DNA of 64,000 nt from Streptomyces griseocarneus (GTDB lineage Bacteria; Actinomycetota; Actinomycetes; Streptomycetales; Streptomycetaceae). The stretch spans positions 249,906 through 313,905 of the forward strand of contig NZ_BNBL01000006.1 of the NCBI RefSeq assembly GCF_014655595.1, in the 5' to 3' direction. The notes below the pieces were generated by a model. That model searched no databases. It was not told where the DNA came from and saw only the letters and a program-made list of their open reading frames with translations. Position numbers and translations under genes: made by a program. Below, one piece after another: positions 17,145 through 25,395 of this stretch (the first letter of the stretch is position 1; each line of letters begins with the position of its first letter).

Positions 17145-17951
17145 ATGCCCGAGGCCAGCGCAAGCGCCAGCGCTCCCGAGCCCGTACCCACCGACCGGCT
17201 CCACTTCGCCATGCCGCCGACGCACGACTCCGTCGAGGACGAGCGGCGGTACCGCAAGGAGCGGCTCGCGGCGGCGCTCCGGCTCTTCGGGCGCTTCGGG
17301 TTCGAGGAGGGCGTCGCGGGGCACATCACCGCACGCGACCCGGAGTTCACGGATCACTTCTGGGTCAATCCGTTCGGGATGTCGTTCAAGCACATCACCG
17401 TCTCCGACCTGATCCTCGTCAATCACCAAGGGCAGGTCGTCGAGGGGCGCTTCCACGTCAATCAGGCGGCGTTCGCGATCCACTCGCAGATCCACAAGGC
17501 CCGGCCCGACGTCGTGGCCGCCGCGCACAGCCATTCCACCTACGGGCGGGCGCTGTCCGCGCTGGGGGAGCTGCTCGAGCCGATCACGCAGGACGTGTGC
17601 GCCTTCTACCAGGACCACGCGCTCTTCGACGACTACACGGGCGTGGTCGTGGACGAGGAGGAAGGGCGCCGGATCGCCGAGGCGCTCGGGCCGCACAAGG
17701 CCGTCATCCTGCGCAATCACGGTCTGCTGACCGTCGGCGACTCGGTGGACGCGGCGGCGTGGTGGTTCATCACGATGGAACGTTCCTGCCAGGTGCAGCT
17801 GGCCGCGAAGGCGGCCGGCAAGCCGGTGCCGATCGCCCCGGCGAACGCGGCCCACACGCGCGAGCAGCTCGGCAACGACCTGGTGGCGTGGATCAACTAC
17901 CAGCCGCTGTACCAGCAGATCACGCGGAGTGAGCCGGAGCTGCTGGGCTGA
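17145..17951 (+). CDS. Class II aldolase/adducin-family protein
   Basis: A 268-residue protein with a class II aldolase head domain. GHITARDPEF, HSTYGRAL (metal-binding His), VILRNHGLLTVG and the C-terminal VAWINYQPLYQQI are characteristic. Relatives cleave or epimerise phosphorylated sugars, or are non-enzymatic. The ATG at 17145 was preferred over a GTG at 17115 because GGAGGAGG lies at the proper distance. A terminator follows the stop. Confidence 0.85.
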   Translation: MPEASASASAPEPVPTDRLHFAMPPTHDSVEDERRYRKERLAAALRLFGRFGFEEGVAGHITARDPEFTDHFWVNPFGMSFKHITVSDLILVNHQGQVVEGRFHVNQAAFAIHSQIHKARPDVVAAAHSHSTYGRALSALGELLEPITQDVCAFYQDHALFDDYTGVVVDEEEGRRIAEALGPHKAVILRNHGLLTVGDSVDAAAWWFITMERSCQVQLAAKAAGKPVPIAPANAAHTREQLGNDLVAWINYQPLYQQITRSEPELLG

Positions 17952-17967
17952 GCCGACCGGGCGCTTC

Positions 17968-17993
17968 GACCCCCGCCCGTCGGCGGGGGTCGC
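17968..17993 (+). terminator. Terminator after the class II aldolase gene
   Basis: CGACCCCCGCC pairs perfectly with GGCGGGGGTCG around a 4 nt loop, 17 nt after the stop. Confidence 0.8.
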
Positions 17994-18168
17994 TCGTCCT
18001 TCCGGGCGCCTTTACGGGGCATTTGCCCTGCTTACGATGGTGAGGAGCCGGGGCGTAGCCGCCTCGGCTCCGTCATGCCCGGTCCCTCGCGCCCGGGTCC
18101 GTCATGCCCGGGTCCGTCATGCCCGTCATGCCTGCGTGGGCACAACGATTCGGATCGGTAGGAGAACC

Positions 18169-19185
18169 ATGCGCCTCTCCCGTTGCGTCGGGCTGTCCGT
18201 CGCCCTCGCCCTGACCGGCCTGGCCGTCACGGGCTGCGGCGGCGGTGCCGAGGCCGAGGAGCGGCCCGCGAAGTCCTCCGCGTCCGCCCCGGCGCCCGCC
18301 GGTCCCGCCCCGGCCTCCGAGAAGCCGGCCCCGCCCGCCGCGATGCTCTCCGACGCGGCCAGGGTCGTACGCCCCGAGATATCCCCGGCCCACGGGGAGA
18401 CGGTCGGCGTCGGCCAGCCGATCGCGATCGTCTTCAAGCAGCAGAGGGTGCCCAAGGAGCTGCGGGCCGGCATCGAGGGGCGGCTGAAGGTCTCCACCTC
18501 CCCGAAGATCGCCGGTGCCTGGCACTGGAACGAGTCCAAGGGCGACACCCGCGTCCACTTCCGGCCGGAGAAGTACTGGCCCGCCGGCACCGAGGTCACC
18601 CTCGACGCGAAGCTCGCGGGCGTGAAGCTCGCCGACGGCATGGCCGCCGCCGGCGACCGCAGGATCTCCTTCACCGTCGGCGCGTCCATGGTCAACACCG
18701 TGGACCTCAAGGCCCACAGGATGACCGTCGTGCGCGACGGCAGGACGCTGCGCACCATCGCGATCAGCGGAGGTGACGAGGGCAAGGGCTTCGGTACCCG
18801 CGAGGGAGTCAAGACCATCCTCGCCAAGGAGGGCCGGGTCGTCATGGACTCGCTCTCCATCGGCATCCCGCGCAACCACCCCGACGGCTTCTACGGCTCG
18901 TACGACTACAGCATGCGCGAGACGGTCAGCGGCGAGTACGTGCACGCCGCCCCCGACAACGCCGAGTCCTTCGGCAAGGAGAACGTCAGCCACGGCTGCA
19001 TCGGCATGTCCACGGACGACGCCAAGTGGCTGTACGGGCTGAGCCGCAAGGGCGACGTCGTCCAGGTGGTCAACAGCGGCAGGCCCAAGCCGATGGACCA
19101 CTTCGGCAACGGCTACGGCGACTGGAACCTGACCTGGGAGCAGTGGCTGGCGGGCAGCGCGCTGGGGGTGCGCACCGGCAACTGA
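18169..19185 (+). CDS. L,D-transpeptidase lipoprotein
   Basis: A 338-residue exported lipoprotein. The signal ends in the lipobox LAVTGC (18-23), followed by an Ala/Pro/Ser linker. A first Ig-like domain (SPAHGETVGVGQPIAIVF onward) and the YkuD catalytic domain follow, with the active-site motif NVSHGCIGMST containing the catalytic Cys and His. This is the layout of actinobacterial Ldt enzymes that make 3-3 cross-links in peptidoglycan. The start follows GGAGAACC. Short direct repeats of CCCGGGTCCGTCATG lie about 60 nt upstream at 18092-18121. It is probably a single-gene unit. Confidence 0.93.
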   Translation: MRLSRCVGLSVALALTGLAVTGCGGGAEAEERPAKSSASAPAPAGPAPASEKPAPPAAMLSDAARVVRPEISPAHGETVGVGQPIAIVFKQQRVPKELRAGIEGRLKVSTSPKIAGAWHWNESKGDTRVHFRPEKYWPAGTEVTLDAKLAGVKLADGMAAAGDRRISFTVGASMVNTVDLKAHRMTVVRDGRTLRTIAISGGDEGKGFGTREGVKTILAKEGRVVMDSLSIGIPRNHPDGFYGSYDYSMRETVSGEYVHAAPDNAESFGKENVSHGCIGMSTDDAKWLYGLSRKGDVVQVVNSGRPKPMDHFGNGYGDWNLTWEQWLAGSALGVRTGN

Positions 19186-19243
19186 GCCCACGTCAGCCGG
19201 TGTGTCTCGTGCGCGATGTACGCCACGTACGCCGCGCCGCGCA

Positions 19244-19293
19244 AGGCCTGTGGACAACCTCCGACGGGCGCTGCGGGGGTTGTCCACAGGCCT
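19244..19293. repeat. 16 bp palindrome carrying two DnaA-box-like sequences
   Basis: AGGCCTGTGGACAACC (19244-19259) and GGTTGTCCACAGGCCT (19278-19293) form a perfect inverted repeat. Each arm contains TTGTCCACA, the preferred Streptomyces DnaA box, in opposite orientation. It may simply terminate the upstream gene. Confidence 0.7.
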
Positions 19294-19354
19294 GAACGTG
19301 CTTTCCCCTCCGCACGTATCGTCGAGGGACGGCGACAGGGAGGCGGTGGGTGGC

Positions 19355-19909
19355 ATGTCACTCAGGACGGGGCTGGGGACGGGGCTCGGGGCAGGCCCTG
19401 GGGGAGGCCCCGGGGGAGGTACGGACGCGGAGAGCCGGCGGCTTCGGTACGCGCTGGTGCCGCTGCGGCTGTTCCTGGGGATCACGTTCGTCTACGCGGG
19501 GCTCGACAAGCTCACCGACCCCGCCTTCCTCGCGGCCGACGGGCCGGGGTCGCTGGGGGAGTTGATGCGGTCGGCGCGGGAGGGCGCCGGGATCCCGGGC
19601 CTGGTCGACCTGGCGCTGAAGAGCCCGGTGGGCTTCGGCTGGGCGATGGCGCTGGGCGAGCTCGCGGTCGGCATCGGCACGCTGCTGGGGATGTTCGCGC
19701 GGGTGGCCGCGGCCGGGGGCGCGCTGATCTCGCTCAGCCTGTGGCTGACCGTCAGCTGGGCCTCGACGCCGTACTACTACGGCAATGACCTGCCCTACCT
19801 CATGGCCTGGCTGCCGCTGATAGTCGCGGGCGCGCCCCTGTTCTCGGTGGACGCGCTCCGGGCCCGCCGCCGACGGGAGCGTGCCCGGCGCGACGCGTCG
19901 TTCAGCTGA
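19355..19909 (+). CDS. DoxX-family membrane protein
   Basis: A 184-residue integral membrane protein. After a Gly-rich N-terminus of about 27 residues it shows the DoxX core (VPLRLFLGITFVYAGLDKLTDP), then about four hydrophobic helices including GWAMALGELAVGIGTLLGMF and LAYLMAWLPLIVAGA-like stretches. DoxX proteins are often linked to redox or sulfur metabolism, but the function here is open. The ATG at 19355 is preceded by GGGAGG about 11 nt upstream. Its stop overlaps by 8 nt the stop of the convergent small membrane gene. Confidence 0.82.
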   Translation: MSLRTGLGTGLGAGPGGGPGGGTDAESRRLRYALVPLRLFLGITFVYAGLDKLTDPAFLAADGPGSLGELMRSAREGAGIPGLVDLALKSPVGFGWAMALGELAVGIGTLLGMFARVAAAGGALISLSLWLTVSWASTPYYYGNDLPYLMAWLPLIVAGAPLFSVDALRARRRRERARRDASFS

Positions 19910-20129
19910 GGCCGTCCGGCCGGTCCGTGCCGCGCGCGCGGTGGCGGCGGACGGCGAAGACGAGGGAGGAGACCGTCCCGGCCACGCAGAAGCCGACGGC
20001 CATGACGGGCAGCAGCAGATAGGAGGGGAAGTGCCACCAGCCGCCCGCCGCCGCGAGATACGCCAGGCACCCGCCGATGAGGACCAGGCCGACGACGACC
20101 TTTCCCGGTTCGAAGTCATGACGCCACAC
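19902..20129 (-). CDS. Small two-helix membrane protein
   Basis: A 75-residue protein with two hydrophobic segments (VVVGLVLIGGCLAYLAAAGG and LLPVMAVGFCVAGTVSSLVF) and a basic C-terminal tail. I do not recognise a named family. The GTG start has an excellent GGAGGTGACCC site and lies 14 nt inside the end of the upstream PspC gene, so translation is probably coupled. It likely works with that PspC protein in the envelope. Confidence 0.8.
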   Translation of the reverse strand: MWRHDFEPGKVVVGLVLIGGCLAYLAAAGGWWHFPSYLLLPVMAVGFCVAGTVSSLVFAVRRHRARGTDRPDGLS

Positions 20130-21468
20130 GGGTCACCTCCACCTGGCCGACACCGGCCTTGAGCTCGAGTTTCAGGGTGCCGTGCGAGGGCTGCCCGGCG
20201 GCCGGGCGCAGGGTCAGGCGCTGGTGCCGGCGGGGCTGGACGTCGATGTCGTCGCGGGGCTCGCCCGGGAGGCGGATGTCGCCGACGCCGACCTCGATGT
20301 CGAGCTCCGCCGTGACGTCCTGGGGCAGGACGACCCTGAGCTGGCCGGCGCTGACCTCGGCGCGGACGGTGACCGGTGTCGCGCCGGCATCCGGCGCCGT
20401 GCGGGACCAGGGCACGCCGGTCAGGTCCAGCACGCCCACGCCGGTGCCCAGTGCGTAGTGCTCGCGCAGGTCGGACCGGTCCGTGGGGTGCCAGGTGGAG
20501 CGGGACCAGTCGGCGGTCACGGACTTGGGCAGCGCGGCGGCGCCCGTCAGCAGCGCGCCGGTGAGCACGGCGGCGACGATCGTGCCGCCGCCCGTACGGC
20601 CGTAGCGCGAACTGACCGTGATGCCCAGGCCGAAGACGCCCAGCGCGCAGGCCAGGCCGATCTCGAGGGAGGTGCCCAGCGGTCGGTGATGCCAGGTCAG
20701 GCCGGTGCCGAGGCCGAGGGCGGCCAGGGCCAGCAGGAAGGTCCAGCCGCCCAGGTGCCGGGTGGTGGGGGGCGCGGGGCGGGCGGCCGGCGTCCGGGCC
20801 GCGGCGCCCGTCGCGTGCGGCGCGCGGGCCGGGCCGTCGTCGGGTCCCCACAGATATCCGGTGCCGTGGGCGGTCGCGGTGGCGGCCGTGGTGTCCTTGA
20901 CCGGGTCGCGCCACCATGACGGGGAGCCAGGGGTGGGAGGCGCCTGTGTCTCCGGCGGGGCCTCCATGGTCTTGTGAATGCGGTGTGCCTTCAGTGGCTT
21001 GTGTATGCCATGACCGCCCGGCTCGGTGCCGCCCTCCGGACGGTCCTCCTCGGTCGCCCCCTCCGGCCGCCGGTGCCGTGACCAGTACGTGGCGCCGGTG
21101 ACGGCGAGCGTCAGCATCAGCGCGAAGGACATCACGCCGCTGTTGTTGAGCATGGACAGGAACAGCCCGCAGCCGACGAGCGCGCACAGCACCGCCGTGA
21201 GCGCCGGCCCCTCGACGCGGCCCGACAGCATGCGCCGGGCCTCGTTCTCGTCCTCGCCCTCGAGGGGGATGAGCAGCCAGGCCAGGCCGTAGGCGATCAG
21301 CCCCAGCCCGCCCGTGACGCCCAGCACGCCCAGCACCACGCGGAAGATGACCGGGTCCATGTCGAAGCAGCGGCCCAGACCGCCGCAGACGCCGGAGATC
21401 ACCTTGTGCTCGCGGCTGCGGCGCAGCGGCGGGGTGGCGGCGTGCTCGGCGGGGGGTGCGTCGGTCAT
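20116..21468 (-). CDS. PspC-domain membrane protein with C-terminal adhesin-like domain
   Basis: A 450-residue protein. Residues about 14-75 form a PspC domain (SREHKVISGVCGGLGRCFDMDPVIFRVV). It is followed by further membrane helices, a hydrophilic Pro/Thr/His-rich linker, more helices, and a C-terminal domain of about 170 residues (VRAEVSAGQLRVVLPQDV, VGVGDIRLPG, KAGVGQVEV) that resembles the beta-helical DUF2154-type envelope domain. PspC proteins sense membrane stress. It overlaps the small membrane gene downstream and is divergent from a Ser/Thr kinase and close to a PspC-fused histidine kinase, so the region looks like an envelope-stress block. Confidence 0.87.
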   Translation of the reverse strand: MTDAPPAEHAATPPLRRSREHKVISGVCGGLGRCFDMDPVIFRVVLGVLGVTGGLGLIAYGLAWLLIPLEGEDENEARRMLSGRVEGPALTAVLCALVGCGLFLSMLNNSGVMSFALMLTLAVTGATYWSRHRRPEGATEEDRPEGGTEPGGHGIHKPLKAHRIHKTMEAPPETQAPPTPGSPSWWRDPVKDTTAATATAHGTGYLWGPDDGPARAPHATGAAARTPAARPAPPTTRHLGGWTFLLALAALGLGTGLTWHHRPLGTSLEIGLACALGVFGLGITVSSRYGRTGGGTIVAAVLTGALLTGAAALPKSVTADWSRSTWHPTDRSDLREHYALGTGVGVLDLTGVPWSRTAPDAGATPVTVRAEVSAGQLRVVLPQDVTAELDIEVGVGDIRLPGEPRDDIDVQPRRHQRLTLRPAAGQPSHGTLKLELKAGVGQVEVTRVAS

Positions 21469-21602
21469 GGGGACATGGTGTCAACCGGAACGCCTGTGCG
21501 GCATCCGTGGCGACCCTGGACGTTCCCTGAGATCGTCCCTGAGGTCCGGACGGTTAGGGTGTGGCGCATCGAACACCAGCGGGGGAACCGGAGGAACGTG
21601 CG

Positions 21603-23168
21603 GTGCACGGGGCAGTGCCTGAGACAGGTCGGCTCATCGCCGGGCGGTACCGGCTCGCCGAGCGGGTGGGCCGCGGCGGCATGGGCACCGTCTGGCGCGC
21701 CGAGGACGAGTTGCTGGGCCGTCAGGTGGCGGTCAAGCGGCTGCACGTCTCCCCGGGACTGGAGGAGGACGAGCTCGCCACCCTCTACGAGCGCACCCGC
21801 CGCGAGGCGCGCAGTGCGGCCCGCATCAACCACCCCAACGTCGTGGTCGTCCACGATGTGGTCGAGGACGGCGGCCTGCCCTGCATCGTGATGGAGTACG
21901 TCCCCTCCAGAACGCTCGGCGACGTCCTCAAGAACGGCACGGTCACCCCCGAGGAGGCCGCCAGGGTCGGCCGCGGCATGATCGCGGCGCTGCGCGCGGC
22001 GCACGCCGCCGGGGTGCTGCATCGTGACGTCAAGCCCGGCAACGTGCTGCTCGGCCACGACGGCCGGGTCGTGCTCACCGACTTCGGCATCGCCCACTCC
22101 ACCGGCACCTCGACCCTGACCAAGACGGGCGAGATGGTCGGGTCCATCGACTACATCGCCCCCGAGCGGGTCAAGGGCGCCAAGCCCGGCCCCGCCTCCG
22201 ACCTGTGGGCGCTGGGCGCCACGCTCTACCAGGCGCTGGAAGGGCAACCCCCGTTCCGCCGGGACACGGCGGTGGAGACGGCGTACGCCATCGCCATGGA
22301 CCCCCTCGAGCCGCCGCGGCACGCGGGACCGCTGACCAAGCTCATCGAGACCCTGCTGGCCAAGGAGCCGGACCTGCGGCCCCCGGCCGAGCTGGCGGAG
22401 CAGATCCTGCGCGAGCCGGCGGCCGAGCCCGAGACAGCGCACCTGACGATCCCGCGGCTGGAGCCCCGCCCCGAGCCGCCGACCGTGCCCGCCTCCGTCG
22501 CCCCGGGGCCGGCGGCCGCCGGCAGCGCCCGCCGGGGCCGTGCGCTGTGGTGGGGCACCGCCGCCGCGGTCGCCGTGGTGGGGCTCGCGGCCGGTGCGTA
22601 CGTCCTGTTCCAGGGCGACGGCCAGGAGGACGTCGAGGCCGGGCGGTCGCCCGCCCGCGAAGCCTCGGCGTCCCCGCCGCAGTCCGTCGCGCCGAGCACC
22701 CCGCCGCCCGTGCCGAAGGGCTACCACCTCGTCAGGGAGCCCCGGCTCGGCGTCTCCTTCCCCGTGCCGGACGGCTGGAAGCGCAAGGACGAGAAGGACA
22801 AGGCGGACACCGAGGTCAACTACGTCGATCCGTCGGGGCTGGTCGGCCTCAAGGTCAACGTCCTGGACTTCGCGAGCCCGAACCACCTCCAGCACTGGAA
22901 GGACGTCGAGGAGCAGCTGCGCAAGAGCGTCAGCGGCTACAAGCGGGGCCGGATGCAGGAGACGAGGTTCCGGGGCGAGCCGGCGGCCGTGTGGGAGTTC
23001 ACGTTCACGGGCAGGGCGCGGGACTGGCAGGCCATCGACCTGGGGTTCGGGCGCGAGGGCGGCAACGAGTACGCCATCTACCTCTCGGCGCCCAAGGCCG
23101 ACTGGGACCGCCACAAGCACGTCTTCGACGTGGTGCGCGACGGCTTCCGCCCGGCCGGCACGTCCTGA
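21603..23168 (+). CDS. Membrane Ser/Thr protein kinase
   Basis: A 521-residue Hanks-type kinase. GRGGMG, VAVKRL, LHRDVKPGNVLL, TDFGIA and IAPERV are in order. One transmembrane helix (GTAAAVAVVGLAAGAYVLF) is followed by an outer domain of about 160 residues that starts YHLVREPRLGVSFPVPDGW. That domain has the same lead sequence pattern as the two kinases at 6-9 kb. I chose GTG 21603 because GGAGG lies 8 nt upstream; an in-frame GTG at 21561 precedes that ribosome site. A hairpin terminates the gene. Confidence 0.9.
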   Translation: MHGAVPETGRLIAGRYRLAERVGRGGMGTVWRAEDELLGRQVAVKRLHVSPGLEEDELATLYERTRREARSAARINHPNVVVVHDVVEDGGLPCIVMEYVPSRTLGDVLKNGTVTPEEAARVGRGMIAALRAAHAAGVLHRDVKPGNVLLGHDGRVVLTDFGIAHSTGTSTLTKTGEMVGSIDYIAPERVKGAKPGPASDLWALGATLYQALEGQPPFRRDTAVETAYAIAMDPLEPPRHAGPLTKLIETLLAKEPDLRPPAELAEQILREPAAEPETAHLTIPRLEPRPEPPTVPASVAPGPAAAGSARRGRALWWGTAAAVAVVGLAAGAYVLFQGDGQEDVEAGRSPAREASASPPQSVAPSTPPPVPKGYHLVREPRLGVSFPVPDGWKRKDEKDKADTEVNYVDPSGLVGLKVNVLDFASPNHLQHWKDVEEQLRKSVSGYKRGRMQETRFRGEPAAVWEFTFTGRARDWQAIDLGFGREGGNEYAIYLSAPKADWDRHKHVFDVVRDGFRPAGTS

Positions 23169-23177
23169 GGCCCGTGG

Positions 23178-23194
23178 CCCGGGGTTTCCCCGGG
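23178..23194 (+). terminator. Short hairpin after the Ser/Thr kinase
   Basis: CCCGGGG-TTT-CCCCGGG, a 7 bp perfect stem, starts 10 nt after the stop. Confidence 0.5.
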
Positions 23195-23251
23195 TCGGCT
23201 CAGGGACGACCCTGATGCCGGGAACGACACGCTCATGTGACGATCAGTGGC

Positions 23252-24532
23252 ATGACCGCCCCGCCCCCGCCGCAGCACCCCGACGGCCCGCCCCTGCGCA
23301 AGCTCTACCGCAGCGCCGACGGGCGGATGCTCGGCGGCGTGGCGCGCGGCCTCGCCGGGCACCTGGGCGTGCCGGTGTCCTGGGTGCGGCTGGCGTTCGT
23401 GGCGCTGATGATGTCTCAGGGCATGGGGGCCCTGCTCTACGCCGTGTTCTGGTTCGTCGTCCCCCTCGGCGTCGGGGGCGTCGAGGCGCCCCGGCTCACG
23501 GCCGTTGAGGCGTCCGCCGACGGGCGGCGACCCCTGTTCGCCCGCAAGCCCGACCGCGGTCAGGTCTTCGCGCTGCTCGCCGTCGTCATCAGCGCGGCCG
23601 TCTTCCTCGACCGGCTCCACCTCGGCCGCGCCAACGCCTACATCTGGCCGCTGGTGCTCATAGGGGCCGGCGTCGCCCTGGTGTGGCGGCAGGCCGACAA
23701 CGCCCGCCGGGCCCACTGGATGGAGGTCAGCCGCCGCAAGCGCGTCCTGCCGCTCGCGCGCGGCGCGGCCGGAGTGCTGCTGGTGGGCGTCGGCGCGACC
23801 GGCATCGTCGTGCTCCAGGGCTCCGCGGAGCACCTGGGCACGGTCCTGCAGGCCTCGCTGGCCGTGCTGGTCGGCATAGCGCTGCTGGCGGGCCCCTCGG
23901 TCGTACGGATGACCCAGGACCTGTCCGCCGAGCGGACCATGCGCATCCGCGCCCAGGAGCGCGCCGAGGTCGCCGCCCACGTCCACGACTCCGTCCTGCA
24001 CACCCTCACCCTCATCCAGCGCAACGCCGACGACCCCCGCGAGGTCGCCCGCCTGGCCCGGGCCCAGGAGCGGGAGCTGCGCAACTGGCTCTACAACCCC
24101 GAGGGCCGGGGCAAGGAGGAGGCCGAGGAGCCGCGGACGCTGGCGGAGGCCGTCAAGGCTGCCGCGGCCGAGGTGGAGGACCACCACGGCGTCCCCATAG
24201 AGGTCGTCGTGGTCGGCGACTGCCCCCTGGACGAACGCCTGGACGCCCAGCTCCAGGCCGCCCGTGAGGCCATGGTCAACGCGGCCAAGTACGGTGGCCA
24301 GGGCGGCGCCGTGCAGGTGTACGCCGAGGTCGAGGGGCGTACGGTCTTCATCTCCGTACGCGACCGCGGCCCCGGCTTCGACCTGGACGCGGTGCCGGAC
24401 GACCGGATGGGCGTCCGGGAGTCGATCATCGGCCGGATGCAGCGCAACGGCGGCACGGCGCGTCTGCGCTCGGCGCCCGACGGGGGGACGGAAGTGGAGC
24501 TGGAGATGGAGAGGGCGGAGAAGGCGTCATGA
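23252..24532 (+). CDS. PspC-fused sensor histidine kinase
   Basis: A 426-residue sensor kinase. The N-terminus is a PspC domain (KLYRSADGRMLGGVARGLAGHLG) and is followed by several more membrane helices. The phosphoacceptor region AEVAAHVHDSVLHTLTLIQ belongs to the NarL/DesK-type HisKA_3 class. The ATPase domain has REAMVNAAKYGG as N box and DRGPGFD and GVRESIIGRM as G boxes. The ATG at 23252 is used and a GTG at 23237 is possible. The stop overlaps the response regulator start by 4 nt (ATGA), so the two form a co-translated two-component system, probably for envelope stress. Confidence 0.92.
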   Translation: MTAPPPPQHPDGPPLRKLYRSADGRMLGGVARGLAGHLGVPVSWVRLAFVALMMSQGMGALLYAVFWFVVPLGVGGVEAPRLTAVEASADGRRPLFARKPDRGQVFALLAVVISAAVFLDRLHLGRANAYIWPLVLIGAGVALVWRQADNARRAHWMEVSRRKRVLPLARGAAGVLLVGVGATGIVVLQGSAEHLGTVLQASLAVLVGIALLAGPSVVRMTQDLSAERTMRIRAQERAEVAAHVHDSVLHTLTLIQRNADDPREVARLARAQERELRNWLYNPEGRGKEEAEEPRTLAEAVKAAAAEVEDHHGVPIEVVVVGDCPLDERLDAQLQAAREAMVNAAKYGGQGGAVQVYAEVEGRTVFISVRDRGPGFDLDAVPDDRMGVRESIIGRMQRNGGTARLRSAPDGGTEVELEMERAEKAS

Positions 24533-25212
24533 CGACCGAAGAGGTTCCGGAGCGCCACGTCAGGGTCGTGCTGGTGGACGACCACCGGATGTTCCGCACC
24601 GGCGTGCAGGCCGAGATCGGCACCACCGCCCGCACGGGCGTCGAGGTCGTCGGCGAGGCCGCCGACGTCGACCAGGCGGTGACCGTCATCACCGCGACCC
24701 GCCCCGAGGTCGTCCTGCTGGACGTCCACCTCCCCGGCGGCGGCGGGGTGGAGGTGCTGCGCCGCTGCGCCGCGCTGATGGCCGGCCAGGAGGCGCCGGT
24801 CCGCTTCCTGGCCCTGTCGGTCTCCGACGCCGCCGAGGACGTCATCGGCGTCATCCGGGGCGGGGCGCGCGGCTACGTCACCAAGACCATCACCGGCACC
24901 GACCTGATCGACGCGATCTTCCGGGTCAGGGACGGCGACGCGGTCTTCTCGCCCCGCCTGGCCGGCTTCGTCCTCGACGCCTTCGCCTCCACGGACGCGC
25001 CGCCGGTCGACGAGGACCTCGACCGGCTGACGCAGCGCGAGCGCGAGGTGCTGCGGCTGATCGCGCGCGGCTACGCCTACAAGGAGATCGCCAAGCAGCT
25101 CTTCATCTCGGTGAAGACGGTCGAGTCCCACGTCTCCGCCGTGCTGCGCAAGCTGCAGCTGTCCAACCGGCACGAACTCACCCGCTGGGCCACGGCGCGG
25201 CGCCTGGTCTGA
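24529..25212 (+). CDS. NarL/LuxR-type response regulator
   Basis: A 227-residue regulator. The receiver domain has VDDHRMFRTG and the phosphorylatable Asp in VVLLDVHLPGGGG. The C-terminal LuxR-type HTH is LTQREREVLRLIARG, KEIAKQLFIS, KTVESHVSAVLRKL. It starts at an ATGA overlap with the PspC histidine kinase, which is therefore the expected partner. Targets are not visible. Confidence 0.94.
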   Translation: MTTEEVPERHVRVVLVDDHRMFRTGVQAEIGTTARTGVEVVGEAADVDQAVTVITATRPEVVLLDVHLPGGGGVEVLRRCAALMAGQEAPVRFLALSVSDAAEDVIGVIRGGARGYVTKTITGTDLIDAIFRVRDGDAVFSPRLAGFVLDAFASTDAPPVDEDLDRLTQREREVLRLIARGYAYKEIAKQLFISVKTVESHVSAVLRKLQLSNRHELTRWATARRLV

Positions 25213-25236
25213 CGCGGGCGGCCGGACCGGCCGGGA

Positions 25237-25275
25237 CCGGCTCGACCCGGTCCGGCCCGGCTCGACCCGGTCCGG
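25237..25275. repeat. Two 19-20 bp direct repeats
   Basis: CCGGCTCGACCCGGTCCGG occurs at 25237-25255 and again at 25257-25275. The surrounding CCGG/GGCC-rich sequence can form several short hairpins and may terminate the two-component operon. Confidence 0.6.
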
Positions 25276-25395
25276 ATCGGTCCGGTCCGGAATCGGGTGC
25301 GCGGAACGTCTCGGGGTTCTCGCGGAACCTCCCGGCGAGCCTCGCCATCTCTCTCAGGCGAGAAGCACAGCACCCGAAACGAGAGCCGCCGCCCG

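Noticed and set aside
18092..18121. Two copies of CCCGGGTCCGTCATG upstream of the L,D-transpeptidase
   Set aside because: The copies are short and abut each other. This looks like simple slippage, with no sign of an operator.
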